64,000 nucleotides of DNA from positions 576,361 to 640,360 of the forward strand of contig NZ_BMFU01000002.1 in the NCBI RefSeq assembly GCF_014639235.1, read 5' to 3'. The notes below the pieces were generated by a model. The model was not told where the DNA came from. It worked only from the letters and a program-made list of their open reading frames with translations, and ran no database searches. The stretch comes from Paenibacillus silvae. GTDB taxonomy: Bacteria; Bacillota; Bacilli; Paenibacillales; Paenibacillaceae. How positions within the stretch are numbered: the first letter of the stretch is position 1; the number at the start of each line of letters is the position of its first letter. This document shows positions 17,046-25,442 of this stretch, in pieces. Made by a program: the position numbers and the translations under genes.

Positions 17046-18584
17046 TCAGCCTGCCTCAACCGGCACATACTGCACAGACAAGCCCACCTCAAACATCCGG
17101 TTCCAGGGCATATAGCAGTCGGTAATCTTCACGCTTCCCTCCGGACTGTCGATCCGTACCACCAGTTCCTCGCTCAGCCGTTCCTGTACACGGGCAGCCA
17201 CAATGCCGCGCGGCCCGTCAAGCTCATATTTGCCGTAACCCATCTCCTGCACGGGGCCGTCACTAAGTTCTCCCCGCACAACCGAGCAATAGCAGACATC
17301 CTCCGCGTAGCGGAGCGCCAGAAAATCCAGATGCACCTGTGTCCGCCCGCAGTGCAGATAGATCGTCGCCTGGGAGATGACGGTTCCGAGCGAGTTCGAG
17401 CTCGTGTTCCAGCCAGCGTAACCGGCCAGGTCGAACAGCATGTTCTTCTGACGCAGCATTTTGACCAGCTTTTGGTCGCCTCCATTGGCATAACCGACAT
17501 CGGCTACAGCTACCGGAATCTTCTTGTGCCGCAGCAAATACGACCCATATTCTACCAGATCCATCAGGTTCCGATGTATATCATAGCTGAAATAAGCATG
17601 ATGCTGCGATACCGCCTCCGCCATCGTCTCGCCCGGTGTGCTGACCAGCAGGACCAGATCCGCCTCTGCAGCGCTGGACGCGATTAGCCCGCCTGCGGCC
17701 AGAATCTGATACTTCAGCGTCTCATAAAAGAAGCGGTCCTCGAACAACGGCGTCACGAACGCCCCCTGTACAGCGGATAAACGCGGGTAGATCAGCGGCC
17801 TCCGCCCTTCGGCCATGTTCAACGTCCGGGCAAGCAGCGTACAACCCACCTCATCTGCTCCCGGATACATATAGACCTTAAGCTCCAGATCAAGCGCCAT
17901 GATCCGCGCCCTTACCTTCTCCTGATCCTTGGCGGTATGCCCGTACGGGGCCGAGTCATCTTGCGGCACAATCATGAAGTCAATCACTCCGTCCCGGACC
18001 AGTTCCAGCGCCTGCTTGTTGGCTTCAATATTAACGGCTCTGCGGCCGAGATAATCCTGCAGCACGGCGGCAGGGAGCCGCAGATCAATATCGGCCAACT
18101 CACGGATCTCCTCGTCGGTGGCAATACCCAACTCCAGCCGGTGGCCAATAAAGCCTTTGCGGAAGATCTCCCGGCCCCAGTCGGCATAATAATCCGGTTC
18201 CTCGTCTGATAGAGAATACTGCGGACAGCGCATAATCAGTTGGAACGCATACAGCTTAAGCTGCGGATAGCACCGCTTGATCTCCCGCAGCTGCTCCAGA
18301 CGGGCGTGCAGTTCATCGGGCTTCAGTCCGTGCAGCCTTGACGGAATGATCCCACCGTAGAGCAGCGCATCCAGCGCGATTACTGCGCTGTCCGCTCCTT
18401 CGCAGGCAGCCTCGAACCAGGACCACAACTGTTCTACATCACCCGGTCGCTTCTTCAGCCCCATGATGTCGGTAGGAGGGCGCTCCACAACATAATCTGT
18501 TCCCTGGGCCAGAAGATAAGGGAATTCATAATTACAGGGCCGCTCATCCAGCGGGACCAAAATCAACTTCCTAGGCTTCGTCAT
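17046..18584 (-). CDS. DUF4127-family protein of unknown function
   Basis: This 512-residue cytoplasmic protein has no signal peptide and no membrane segment. It is recognised as DUF4127 from its opening ILVPLDERPCNYEFPYLLA, then PPTDIMGLKKRPGDV, VIALDALLYGGIIPSR, DDSAPYGHTAKDQEKVR around residue 225 and YPGADEVGCTLLAR around 257. The conserved Asp, Arg, His and Glu positions in these blocks look like an active site, but no reaction is known to me. TAAGGAGGAGAAC lies just before the ATG at 18584, and the start overlaps the GH84 gene end by 14 bases, so expression is coupled to the hexosaminidase. Genomic placement between GH84 and NanE suggests it acts on the glycan between hydrolysis and epimerisation. 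The longest frame extends 39 codons further upstream inside GH84 and was rejected. Confidence 0.8.
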   Translation of the reverse strand: MTKPRKLILVPLDERPCNYEFPYLLAQGTDYVVERPPTDIMGLKKRPGDVEQLWSWFEAACEGADSAVIALDALLYGGIIPSRLHGLKPDELHARLEQLREIKRCYPQLKLYAFQLIMRCPQYSLSDEEPDYYADWGREIFRKGFIGHRLELGIATDEEIRELADIDLRLPAAVLQDYLGRRAVNIEANKQALELVRDGVIDFMIVPQDDSAPYGHTAKDQEKVRARIMALDLELKVYMYPGADEVGCTLLARTLNMAEGRRPLIYPRLSAVQGAFVTPLFEDRFFYETLKYQILAAGGLIASSAAEADLVLLVSTPGETMAEAVSQHHAYFSYDIHRNLMDLVEYGSYLLRHKKIPVAVADVGYANGGDQKLVKMLRQKNMLFDLAGYAGWNTSSNSLGTVISQATIYLHCGRTQVHLDFLALRYAEDVCYCSVVRGELSDGPVQEMGYGKYELDGPRGIVAARVQERLSEELVVRIDSPEGSVKITDCYMPWNRMFEVGLSVQYVPVEAG

Positions 18585-20277
18585 GTCCGTTCTCCTCCTT
18601 AGTCTCCTCCGGCAGTTCGATGCCCAGCGCCTTAGCCGCACGGACGGCCGGATCACTGCCGAGCCGTACACCATAGCTGCGGCAGGTCTCCATGTATTCA
18701 TGGACTTCTGCTGCAGCCTGCGGCTCCAGCGGGTCCTCCAACTGCCTGCGCACCGCCCTCCAGAGCGCTGAATCTGCGATAGCCCGGCGCAGCCACGGCC
18801 CTGCTTCTTCGCTGAACTTGGTATTGTCTAATCCGCCCAGCCGCACGGCCGTCTGCTCCAGCCGGCTGAAATAAGCATCCAGCCGGTCCAGATCGCGCTC
18901 CGCCAGCGCATCGTCCAGCTCCGGGTAGCCACCGGAGTACAGGCGGCTGTTCAGATTCTGGCGGCAGAAGAACATCATTTCATCCGCCAGTTCCCCGGAG
19001 AATTCACGCACGGACAGCTCCCAGGACAGCTCCGGCATGTAGCGCTCGCTGTTCCACATATAGTGGGACATGGTGGTGAGCGTAATTTTAGAGCATTCCC
19101 ACTGGTTCATGGGGTTGGCCACAACGGCGGTATGCCCGAGTTGGCCGAGACGTGAGCTGCGCCCGCGCACCGGGTCAAGGAACAGCCGGTCCTTGTCGCA
19201 GTCATTCACCGGAATATTGTCCCACAGCCACAGCTCATGCCCGTAATAATTGAAGTTATTCTCCGCATGCTTGCGGCCGATCTCCGGGGCGAAAACGAAG
19301 TAGCCGGTCCAAAAGACTTTGACAGCGGGATGAAGCTGCTCCCGGATATCCTTCTTGTACTCCGTATTCCAATACGACCAGTACTCTGAAGGACACATCA
19401 CCAGGGAGAAGTGCGGCAGACAAACGGCCAGATAATCGTAGACCCGGTTCGTCACGTAAGCATGGGCGTTCCCGGAGCGCTCCAGGAACTGCTTGTTGTC
19501 ACCTTTTAACACATAATCAATGTCATCCATCAGCAGCGCGAAATGCCGCACCCCAATCGCGATCATCGCAGCAAGTTTCTCCTCCAGCTTCGCGAAGTCC
19601 TCCCGGCTGCGGAATTCCAGATCATTGCCCGGGCTGATACAATAGTAGAAATCTACCAGATGTTTGTCGCATTCCTGCTTCAGGTCATGAATCTTGGCAA
19701 ACATATCGTCCGGGTACGGCTCACGCCACAACTTCCGGTGATAGAGATCATCCTTCGGCGCGTACATGAAGGCGTTCATCCGGTGTTCACTCATGTATCT
19801 GACCGAATCCATGCGGTCTGCGAAGCTCCATGGTACACCATAGAACCCTTCAATAATGCCCCGCACCGCAAAAGAAGGCTCATCCTCCACTGTAACCACC
19901 GGCAGGCGGCAACGGTCCTCCTCCACCGTAAGCAGCCGCTTCAGCGCATCCAGACCATATTTTAGTCCCCGCTGGCCTGACGCAGTAATGACCAGCTTTG
20001 CATCCTCTCCAATCACAAGGCGGTATCCGTCTGCAGCAAGCCCGCAGTCATACTCCAGCATCAGCTGTGCATTCCCCTTGTCGGCGGTAGCTACACCCGG
20101 ACCGGCAGGCTCCAGAATCACGATGCCGCCTTCCTCCAGCAGTCCGTGGACATCCTGATTCATCGCATACCGGGAAGCCAGCTCGCAGCACAGCTGCGGA
20201 CCCTCCACAATCAGCTCTTTGCCTTGCGTATAATAGTCGCGGAACAGATACTGGCATTCCCGTAACGAAATTCCCAT
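18571..20277 (-). CDS. Cytoplasmic GH84 beta-N-acetylglucosaminidase
   Basis: This 568-residue enzyme is of the O-GlcNAcase/NagJ family, which hydrolyses beta-linked N-acetylglucosamine by substrate-assisted catalysis. A small N-terminal alpha/beta domain (about 1-130) precedes the barrel, which opens with RGIIEGFYGVPWSFADR (139-155). The catalytic Asp pair is D251-D252 in FALLMDDIDY, matching the DD of human OGA. NAFMYAPKDDLYHRKLWREPY and WDNIPVNDCDKDR also fit the family. It has neither signal peptide nor carbohydrate-binding modules, unlike the large secreted clostridial members, so the substrate must be imported, consistent with the ABC transporter genes directly upstream. AAGGAGGCAC precedes the ATG. 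It overlaps DUF4127 by 14 bases. Confidence 0.92.
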   Translation of the reverse strand: MGISLRECQYLFRDYYTQGKELIVEGPQLCCELASRYAMNQDVHGLLEEGGIVILEPAGPGVATADKGNAQLMLEYDCGLAADGYRLVIGEDAKLVITASGQRGLKYGLDALKRLLTVEEDRCRLPVVTVEDEPSFAVRGIIEGFYGVPWSFADRMDSVRYMSEHRMNAFMYAPKDDLYHRKLWREPYPDDMFAKIHDLKQECDKHLVDFYYCISPGNDLEFRSREDFAKLEEKLAAMIAIGVRHFALLMDDIDYVLKGDNKQFLERSGNAHAYVTNRVYDYLAVCLPHFSLVMCPSEYWSYWNTEYKKDIREQLHPAVKVFWTGYFVFAPEIGRKHAENNFNYYGHELWLWDNIPVNDCDKDRLFLDPVRGRSSRLGQLGHTAVVANPMNQWECSKITLTTMSHYMWNSERYMPELSWELSVREFSGELADEMMFFCRQNLNSRLYSGGYPELDDALAERDLDRLDAYFSRLEQTAVRLGGLDNTKFSEEAGPWLRRAIADSALWRAVRRQLEDPLEPQAAAEVHEYMETCRSYGVRLGSDPAVRAAKALGIELPEETKEENGHDEA

Positions 20278-20295
20278 TGAGTTGTGCCTCCTTAG

Positions 20296-21114
20296 TTACC
20301 CTTTAATTGCTCCGGCAATTCCTTCCATATAATACTTCTGTGTGAACAGGAACACGATAATGATCGGCAGCACCGAAATCATCGTTCCGGCGGCAATCCA
20401 GCCGAAGTTATAAGAGAATTGCCCGTTCAGATAAGTCAGCGCCGCGGCGAGCGGATACTTCTGCGGGTCGTCCAGAACAACAATCGGCCACAGGAAGTTG
20501 TTCCAGAACGCCATGACCTCCAGCAACCCGATGACGGCAATCCCCGGCTTGACGAGCGGCAAAACCAGTTGGATAAAGATCCGCAGCTCGGAAGCTCCGT
20601 CCATTTTACCCGAATCCCGGATGTCGGCAGGAATGCCCAGGAATGTCTGCCGCATCAGGAAGATATTGAACACCGACACCGCTGCTGGAAGAACCACACC
20701 CAGGAAGGTATTGCCCAGCCCCAAAGCCTGAATCGTCAAATAATGCACAATCATAGCAGTAGCTGAAGGAATAATCATGGTCGAGATTAGCAGCGTGAAC
20801 ACCAGATTCCGGCCCTTGAACCGAAAGACGGCCAGCGGGTATGCGGTCAGACAGGACAGCAAGATATTGAAGACGACTCCGAGCAGCGTAATGACGACCG
20901 TATTCAGAATGTAACGCGGGAAATCCATGAATTTCCACACCTCCACATAGTTCTCGAAAGCAATGAAGGTTGGCAGAATGGCCGGCGGATTCGCAAACAC
21001 GTTGCGCCCCGGCATCAGCGATACGCTAAGCAGCCATAAGAACGGCCCCATCATGAACAGGGCGAGCAGTATCAGCAGAATGTAAGTAATCAGATAACTC
21101 AAGCTACGCGGCAT
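20296..21114 (-). CDS. Sugar ABC transporter permease (MalG-like, CUT1)
   Basis: This 272-residue inner-membrane protein has six hydrophobic helices. The EAA loop that docks the ATPase reads KMDGASELRIFIQLVLPLVKPG near residues 170-190, and the C-terminus KYYMEGIAGAIKG is typical of MalG-type carbohydrate permeases. The ATG at 21114 overlaps the stop of the preceding permease (TGATG), so translation is coupled; a TTG one codon earlier is also in frame. No ATPase is encoded in the cluster, so the importer presumably borrows a shared MsmX/MsmK-type ATPase, as many Firmicute CUT1 systems do. Confidence 0.92.
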   Translation of the reverse strand: MPRSLSYLITYILLILLALFMMGPFLWLLSVSLMPGRNVFANPPAILPTFIAFENYVEVWKFMDFPRYILNTVVITLLGVVFNILLSCLTAYPLAVFRFKGRNLVFTLLISTMIIPSATAMIVHYLTIQALGLGNTFLGVVLPAAVSVFNIFLMRQTFLGIPADIRDSGKMDGASELRIFIQLVLPLVKPGIAVIGLLEVMAFWNNFLWPIVVLDDPQKYPLAAALTYLNGQFSYNFGWIAAGTMISVLPIIIVFLFTQKYYMEGIAGAIKG

Positions 21115-21995
21115 CAATAAGAATTCACCCCGCCTCTCCGGTTGAGCCGAAATACGAGCACGCTAAGCGCCCCAACCAGCACACTGACGATCAGCCCGAG
21201 CGCCGAGGCATAGCCGAAATTGAACTGCTCCAGCCCTTTTTGAAAAATATAGACGCTTGAGGTCAGTGTGGACGTCCCCGGTCCGCCCTTGGTCAGTATG
21301 TAGACCTCATCGAATACCCGGATTGCCCCCATGACCGAGATAAGCGTACAGAACAGAATATGCGGGCGCAGCAGCGGTAGCGTCACATGCACAATTAGCC
21401 TAACCGGCCCGGCTCCATCTACTCTGGCTGCCTCATACAGGTCTGCTGGAATGCCTTGAAGCCCGGCCAGATAGAGCATCATGTAATAACCGAGGCCCTT
21501 CCACATCGTAATGAACATCAGGACATACAGCGCTGTGGTGCTAGTGGAGAGCCAGGAGACCTGCTCACTGAGAATACCCACCTTCAACAGCAGATAATTG
21601 ACCACTCCGTTATTGCCGAGCAGCCAGCTCCAGATCAGCGCCACTGCTACCATGGACGTTACTACCGGGATGTAGTAGGCGGCCCGGAACATTTTGACTC
21701 CCGGAATCTTACTGTTCACCAGAATCGCCATCAGGATTGAGAGGATCTGGATTACCGGCACAATCAGCACATACACAAGTGAGTTCCATAGTGAAATCAG
21801 GAAATTATGATCTTGGAAGGCCCGGGCAAAGTTATCCAGACCCACGTAATGCGTCTCGGTAATGACCGAATAATCTGTCAATGAGAGCGGTACTCCGTAT
21901 ATAATCGGCCAAAAGGTAAAAACCGCCAGAAACAGCAGGCCCGGTGCCATAAAAGCCCATGCGGTAAACGTCTCGGATCGAATTCCTTTATACAT
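21114..21995 (-). CDS. Sugar ABC transporter permease (MalF-like, CUT1)
   Basis: This 293-residue protein has six membrane helices, with the EAA loop EAARVDGAGPVRLIVHVTLP near residue 190-210. It is the first permease of the importer. GAGGGAGGTG lies about nine bases before the ATG. It follows the solute-binding protein gene after about 140 bases that contain two strong hairpins (22020-22114). This is a common arrangement giving more binding protein than permease. Confidence 0.92.
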   Translation of the reverse strand: MYKGIRSETFTAWAFMAPGLLFLAVFTFWPIIYGVPLSLTDYSVITETHYVGLDNFARAFQDHNFLISLWNSLVYVLIVPVIQILSILMAILVNSKIPGVKMFRAAYYIPVVTSMVAVALIWSWLLGNNGVVNYLLLKVGILSEQVSWLSTSTTALYVLMFITMWKGLGYYMMLYLAGLQGIPADLYEAARVDGAGPVRLIVHVTLPLLRPHILFCTLISVMGAIRVFDEVYILTKGGPGTSTLTSSVYIFQKGLEQFNFGYASALGLIVSVLVGALSVLVFRLNRRGGVNSY

Positions 21996-22019
21996 CCGCT
22001 ACACCTCCCTCTCCTTCAA

Positions 22020-22114
22020 ATACCCCCACAAAGTGTGTCTTTAGCTGAGATGTTTACTCAGATACTTTGCGGGTACCCAAAACATATAAAATTTCTTGTT
22101 GGGGGAATCCCCCA
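22020..22114 (-). promoter_or_regulatory. Two hairpins between solute-binding protein and permease genes
   Basis: Hairpin one (about 22020-22077) pairs TACCC..CAAAGT with ACTTTG.GGGTA and has an inner CTGAG/CTCAG stem. Hairpin two (22100-22114) pairs TGGGGG with CCCCCA around AAT. Neither is followed by a U tract, so they are more likely mRNA-stabilising or processing structures than terminators. Confidence 0.55.
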
Positions 22115-22134
22115 TCCAGCTATGTTTCAGCAGC

Positions 22135-23433
22135 TTAGGAACCCTGACTGATAATGTCGTTAACTTCCTTCTCTACCTTGTTCAGCGTCTCTTTGATATC
22201 TGCGCCGTTCATCAGAATCTCTTGCAGTCCCCGCGTCAGCGCAGAGTTGATATCCGAGGCGCTTGGCACACCGACCATGTAATCAGTAGCCTTATCCAGA
22301 CTTTGCGAGGATGCCACCTTTGATTCCGCTTCCAATGAGCCGTCTGAATCGGTGAAGAACGGGTCCTGAATTGAAGCCTTGCTTGACGGCAGTGTATTGG
22401 CGACTTTGGAGAAGGCCGTCTGGTTCTCGGCGTTCGTAATGAAGGCGGCGAACTCTACGGCTTCCTTCGAGTTCTTCGACTTTTGTGGCACGACCAGGTT
22501 CATAGAGTTGGAGAGACGCAGATTTGCCTTGCCTGTTGGCAGTGGGACAGCAATCGTATTCTTGTAAACATCCGGCGCGGAGGTCTTAATGAAGTTAATG
22601 AAGGTCGGGCCGGATAACTGGAAGGCGACCTGCTCACCGGAGAAATACTGGATCTGCTTGCTGAAATCCGCGTCCTCCTTGAGCACCACGCCTTCCTTCA
22701 TCAGATCGCGCATCTGGGTAATCATCGCTTCGGCTTCCGGCGTATTGAATGCGGCGGCTGTCTTGTCTTCATTCAGAATCGGAATGCCATCGATCGGGAA
22801 CAACTTGGAGACCAACTGCTGGGCATACCCGGCTGCTCCGGTCTTCTCATGAACCTGACGGGCCCACTCCACCAACTCCTCGCGGGTCTGCGGCGGGTTC
22901 GCGGGGTCGAGGCCGGCTTTTTCCACCAGCTTCTTGTTCATGAACAGCACCTCGGTACCTGTATACCAGGGAAGCGCATAAGCTTTGCCGCCGAGCACGG
23001 TAGAATTATAGATTCCCTCAAAATAACTCTTTGCCTGCTCATCCGTCAGATACTCGCTCAGATTAAGCAGTGCCCCCTTGCTGCCTAACTGGCTGGCGAA
23101 TTCGGTGTTCAGATTTACGACATCGGGACTCTTGCCGCTGGCCGTGCTGGTCAACAGGCGCTGCGAGATGGCATCATAAGGATAATCCTTCCACTCTACC
23201 TTCACTCCCGGGTGGTTGCCCTCATACTTGGCGATCAGATCATTGAAGTAATCATTGAACGTAGGCTGAAGTGCAATCGTCCAGAATTCGAGAGTTACGT
23301 CCTTCGCAGCAGCCGTTGACTGCCCCGCGCTTCCTGTATCCGGTGTACCCTTGGTACTGCCATTCCCTCCGCAAGCCGCAAGTAGCATAAACATCGTCAG
23401 CAGCAACAATACTGTGAAGCCCTTCCTGTTCAT
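22135..23433 (-). CDS. Sugar ABC transporter solute-binding lipoprotein
   Basis: This 432-residue extracytoplasmic lipoprotein belongs to the family-1 sugar-binding class. The signal peptide MNRKGFTVLLLLTMFMLLAAC ends in a lipobox LAAC, so Cys21 is lipidated. A Gly/Ser/Thr-rich linker follows, then the binding core (VTLEFWTIALQPTFNDYFND, YEGNHPGVKVEWKDYP, LPWYTGTEVLFMNKKLVEKAG). It should capture an oligosaccharide or glycoside for the two permeases downstream. The ATG at 23433 fits the signal peptide; a GTG two codons upstream (23439) is better spaced from AAGGGGG and may be the real start. It is the first gene of the island operon. Confidence 0.93.
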   Translation of the reverse strand: MNRKGFTVLLLLTMFMLLAACGGNGSTKGTPDTGSAGQSTAAAKDVTLEFWTIALQPTFNDYFNDLIAKYEGNHPGVKVEWKDYPYDAISQRLLTSTASGKSPDVVNLNTEFASQLGSKGALLNLSEYLTDEQAKSYFEGIYNSTVLGGKAYALPWYTGTEVLFMNKKLVEKAGLDPANPPQTREELVEWARQVHEKTGAAGYAQQLVSKLFPIDGIPILNEDKTAAAFNTPEAEAMITQMRDLMKEGVVLKEDADFSKQIQYFSGEQVAFQLSGPTFINFIKTSAPDVYKNTIAVPLPTGKANLRLSNSMNLVVPQKSKNSKEAVEFAAFITNAENQTAFSKVANTLPSSKASIQDPFFTDSDGSLEAESKVASSQSLDKATDYMVGVPSASDINSALTRGLQEILMNGADIKETLNKVEKEVNDIISQGS

Positions 23434-23522
23434 TCTCACACAACATTCCCCCTTAGTATAAGTGTGAGGTGAGCGCCCTTCCCGCGTAAGTATTCCTGAC
23501 TTGTTGCTCCCTCTTTGCAAAG

Positions 23523-23596
23523 AGTATAGCAGAATTTACATTAAAATGAAGTATTTTTCCTAAATTAAATTAAAAAGAGAAATAATTTTTCTTTTT
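23523..23596 (-). promoter_or_regulatory. Candidate island promoter and RpiR operator
   Basis: A TATACT box at 23523-23528 on the minus strand lies about 90 bases before the binding-protein gene, but the 17-base-distant -35 (CTTCAT) is poor, as expected for a regulated promoter. Upstream at 23577-23596 the inverted repeat AGAAATAATTTTTCT resembles AT-rich RpiR-family operators. Both are weak assignments. Confidence 0.3.
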
Positions 23597-23696
23597 TTGA
23601 TTTTAAGAGGTAGCGGAAACACCTTCCCCGAGCTTCAATGATAGATTCGCTTTTCAAGAAACATCGGATTTTGATCCGGATTGCCAGTACCGACTT

Positions 23697-24050
23697 TTGC
23701 CCCTTCCATATCGTGGTTCAATCCATTTACTCCTTAGACTCGAATATGCTACATGTTTTTCTGTTGGATCAACGTCCTTTGCTTCAGACAATTCTACAAC
23801 AAGTCAAGCTTCATTCTCTCCTTCACCAGTAATACAACCCTATCAGGATTTTGGAGCAGTTATTAATTTAAATGTCGGCCAACGCACTTGGGCTACTGGC
23901 TATTCATTTCAGATCATCACTACCGATGGGAGCGTTATCATAGAGCCATATAATGATTATGCGTTTTATGCTCTCAGACCAGGGGTTACAGTTATAAGAG
24001 CTGATTTTGGTAATGGAAACTGGATGTATTATTCAGTAGTCGTAAAATAA
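23697..24050 (+). pseudogene. Degenerate exported protein gene
   Basis: The C-terminal half reads as a coherent extracellular protein of beta-rich type (PYQDFGAVINLNVGQRTWAT, then YAFYALRPGVTVIRADFGNG). A Ser/Thr-rich stretch precedes it, as after a signal peptide. The N-terminal 30 residues do not form a proper signal peptide in this frame, whose only start is TTG, and a more plausible lead-in begins at ATG 23638 in another frame. I read this as a gene damaged by frameshift, just outside the island. Codon and base composition are AT-richer than the island. A strong terminator follows at 24069-24120. Function unknown. Confidence 0.4.
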
Positions 24051-24068
24051 TTTAATGCGTACTAATCA

Positions 24069-24120
24069 TAAAGAGAGTACCTTAATCACCAATAGATAGT
24101 GAAAAGGTACTCTCTTTTTT
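24069..24120 (+). terminator. Terminator after the degenerate exported protein gene
   Basis: AAAGAGAGTACCTT pairs with AAGGTACTCTCTTT around about 20 bases, and the stem runs into TTTTTT. Confidence 0.8.
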
Positions 24121-24234
24121 AGACTAGTATTAACTTGTATCCCCTACGCCGCGCAAAATCAACAAACCTGAACTTAACTGGCCTATGCCGTGCCTCTGTA
24201 TACTGGAATTGACTGGCGTCCTCCAGATACACCT

Positions 24235-24255
24235 GACTTATGGGACAGCCCCTTT
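24235..24255 (+). repeat. Right-hand copy of the island-flanking repeat
   Basis: GACTTATGGGACAGCCCCTT repeats 12701-12721 (which has one extra T) in the same orientation. The two copies bracket the GC-rich island. Confidence 0.55.
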
Positions 24256-24288
24256 CACGTTCTCTCGGGTGCATGTAATTCTCTATGA

Positions 24289-25188
24289 TCACAAGGATTC
24301 CTTGACATTTTCCTGCTCGGGCTCAGGCTCTACATGCACATGCACCGTATATACATCATGCTCTTCCAGCAGCTCATTCTCAACATCTGTGCAGATATCA
24401 TGGGCTTGCTGCAAGTCCAAATCACCTCGAACCGTAATCACCACGTCCACTACAGCATTGCTGCCATAATTCCGTGCTCGTACATCCTTCACCGTCTCGA
24501 CACCATCAATTCCGGCAATCGTATCACGATATTCCTCAATCAATTCAACATCAAAGCCATCCGTAAGATGGTGTGTAGCTTCTCTGAAAATATCCCATGC
24601 CGTCTTGCAGATCAGCAAACCGACGATAATCGCCGTTACCGGGTCAAGCCAAGGCAGACCGAATTGTGAGCCTACAATCCCGATGACTGCACCGATACTT
24701 ACCCATGCATCCGAAATATTATCCCGTGCGGCAGCCATCACAGCCTGACTTTTAATCCGTGTAGCCAGTCGCTTGTTGTAACGATAAACCAGGTACATAA
24801 TGATCGCACAGAAAACCCCGGTATACGCCGCAAGAAGATCGGGGGATTCATGTTTGCCTTGAAAAACAGAACCGAAGGCTTCGAACAAGACTTGAAGCCC
24901 GACAGCCATCATAATGAACGAAGCAACCAGAGACGCCACGGTTTCTGCTCTCCAATGCCCATATGTATGATCTTTGTCTGCTGGACGCTGTGCGAGCTTC
25001 AAGCCAATCAATACCGCAATAGATGCCACGATGTCCGTTGCATTATTCAGTCCGTCTGCCTTGAGCGCCTCCGAACCTGCCGTAGTACCAATAATCAGCT
25101 TCAGTGCAGTCAAACATATATAAGCGACGATACTGATGATCGCCCCGCGCTCCCCAAGTTTTAGATTATCGTATCTCTGCTGATCCAC
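24289..25188 (-). CDS. Cation diffusion facilitator metal exporter
   Basis: This 299-residue CDF transporter with six membrane helices exports divalent metal by proton exchange. Metal-site motifs are visible: KADGLNNATDIVAS in helix 2 and AARDNISDAWVSIGA in helix 5. The cytoplasmic C-terminal domain (about 200-299) has HDVYTVHVHVEPEPEQ. The Asn-Asn-x-x-Asp form of the helix-2 motif resembles the Mn-exporting MneP/MneS branch more than the Zn exporter CzcD, so manganese is a reasonable guess. The GTG at 25188 is used because GCAGGAGGAATTTGAA precedes it; a TTG six codons upstream lies inside that site. It stands alone. Confidence 0.85.
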   Translation of the reverse strand: MDQQRYDNLKLGERGAIISIVAYICLTALKLIIGTTAGSEALKADGLNNATDIVASIAVLIGLKLAQRPADKDHTYGHWRAETVASLVASFIMMAVGLQVLFEAFGSVFQGKHESPDLLAAYTGVFCAIIMYLVYRYNKRLATRIKSQAVMAAARDNISDAWVSIGAVIGIVGSQFGLPWLDPVTAIIVGLLICKTAWDIFREATHHLTDGFDVELIEEYRDTIAGIDGVETVKDVRARNYGSNAVVDVVITVRGDLDLQQAHDICTDVENELLEEHDVYTVHVHVEPEPEQENVKESL

Positions 25189-25369
25189 TTCAAATTCCTC
25201 CTGCAATCTTCAACTCTACTAACACTCGTATGATGGTATCATTGAACATTTGTGTGGGTCTAGAGAAACGTTTTAAGTGTAAGACAACATAGTCTGAGAG
25301 CGGCAAGAGTTTAACGAGAATCCAAAAAAGTTGCGTCTGGAAAACATGTTCCCTTGTCGTTTACAATTC

Positions 25370-25401
25370 AAAAAACCTGTCCGTCTCCGGGCAGGTTTTT
25401 T
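25370..25401. terminator. Terminator between lipoprotein and CDF genes
   Basis: AAAACCTG and CAGGTTTT frame CCGTCTCCGG, with A6 and T6 tracts on the two sides. It mainly serves the minus-strand lipoprotein gene. Confidence 0.85.
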
Positions 25402-25442
25402 GAAACGAATTTTATAGAATAACTTTAAACATCATTCAAAAA

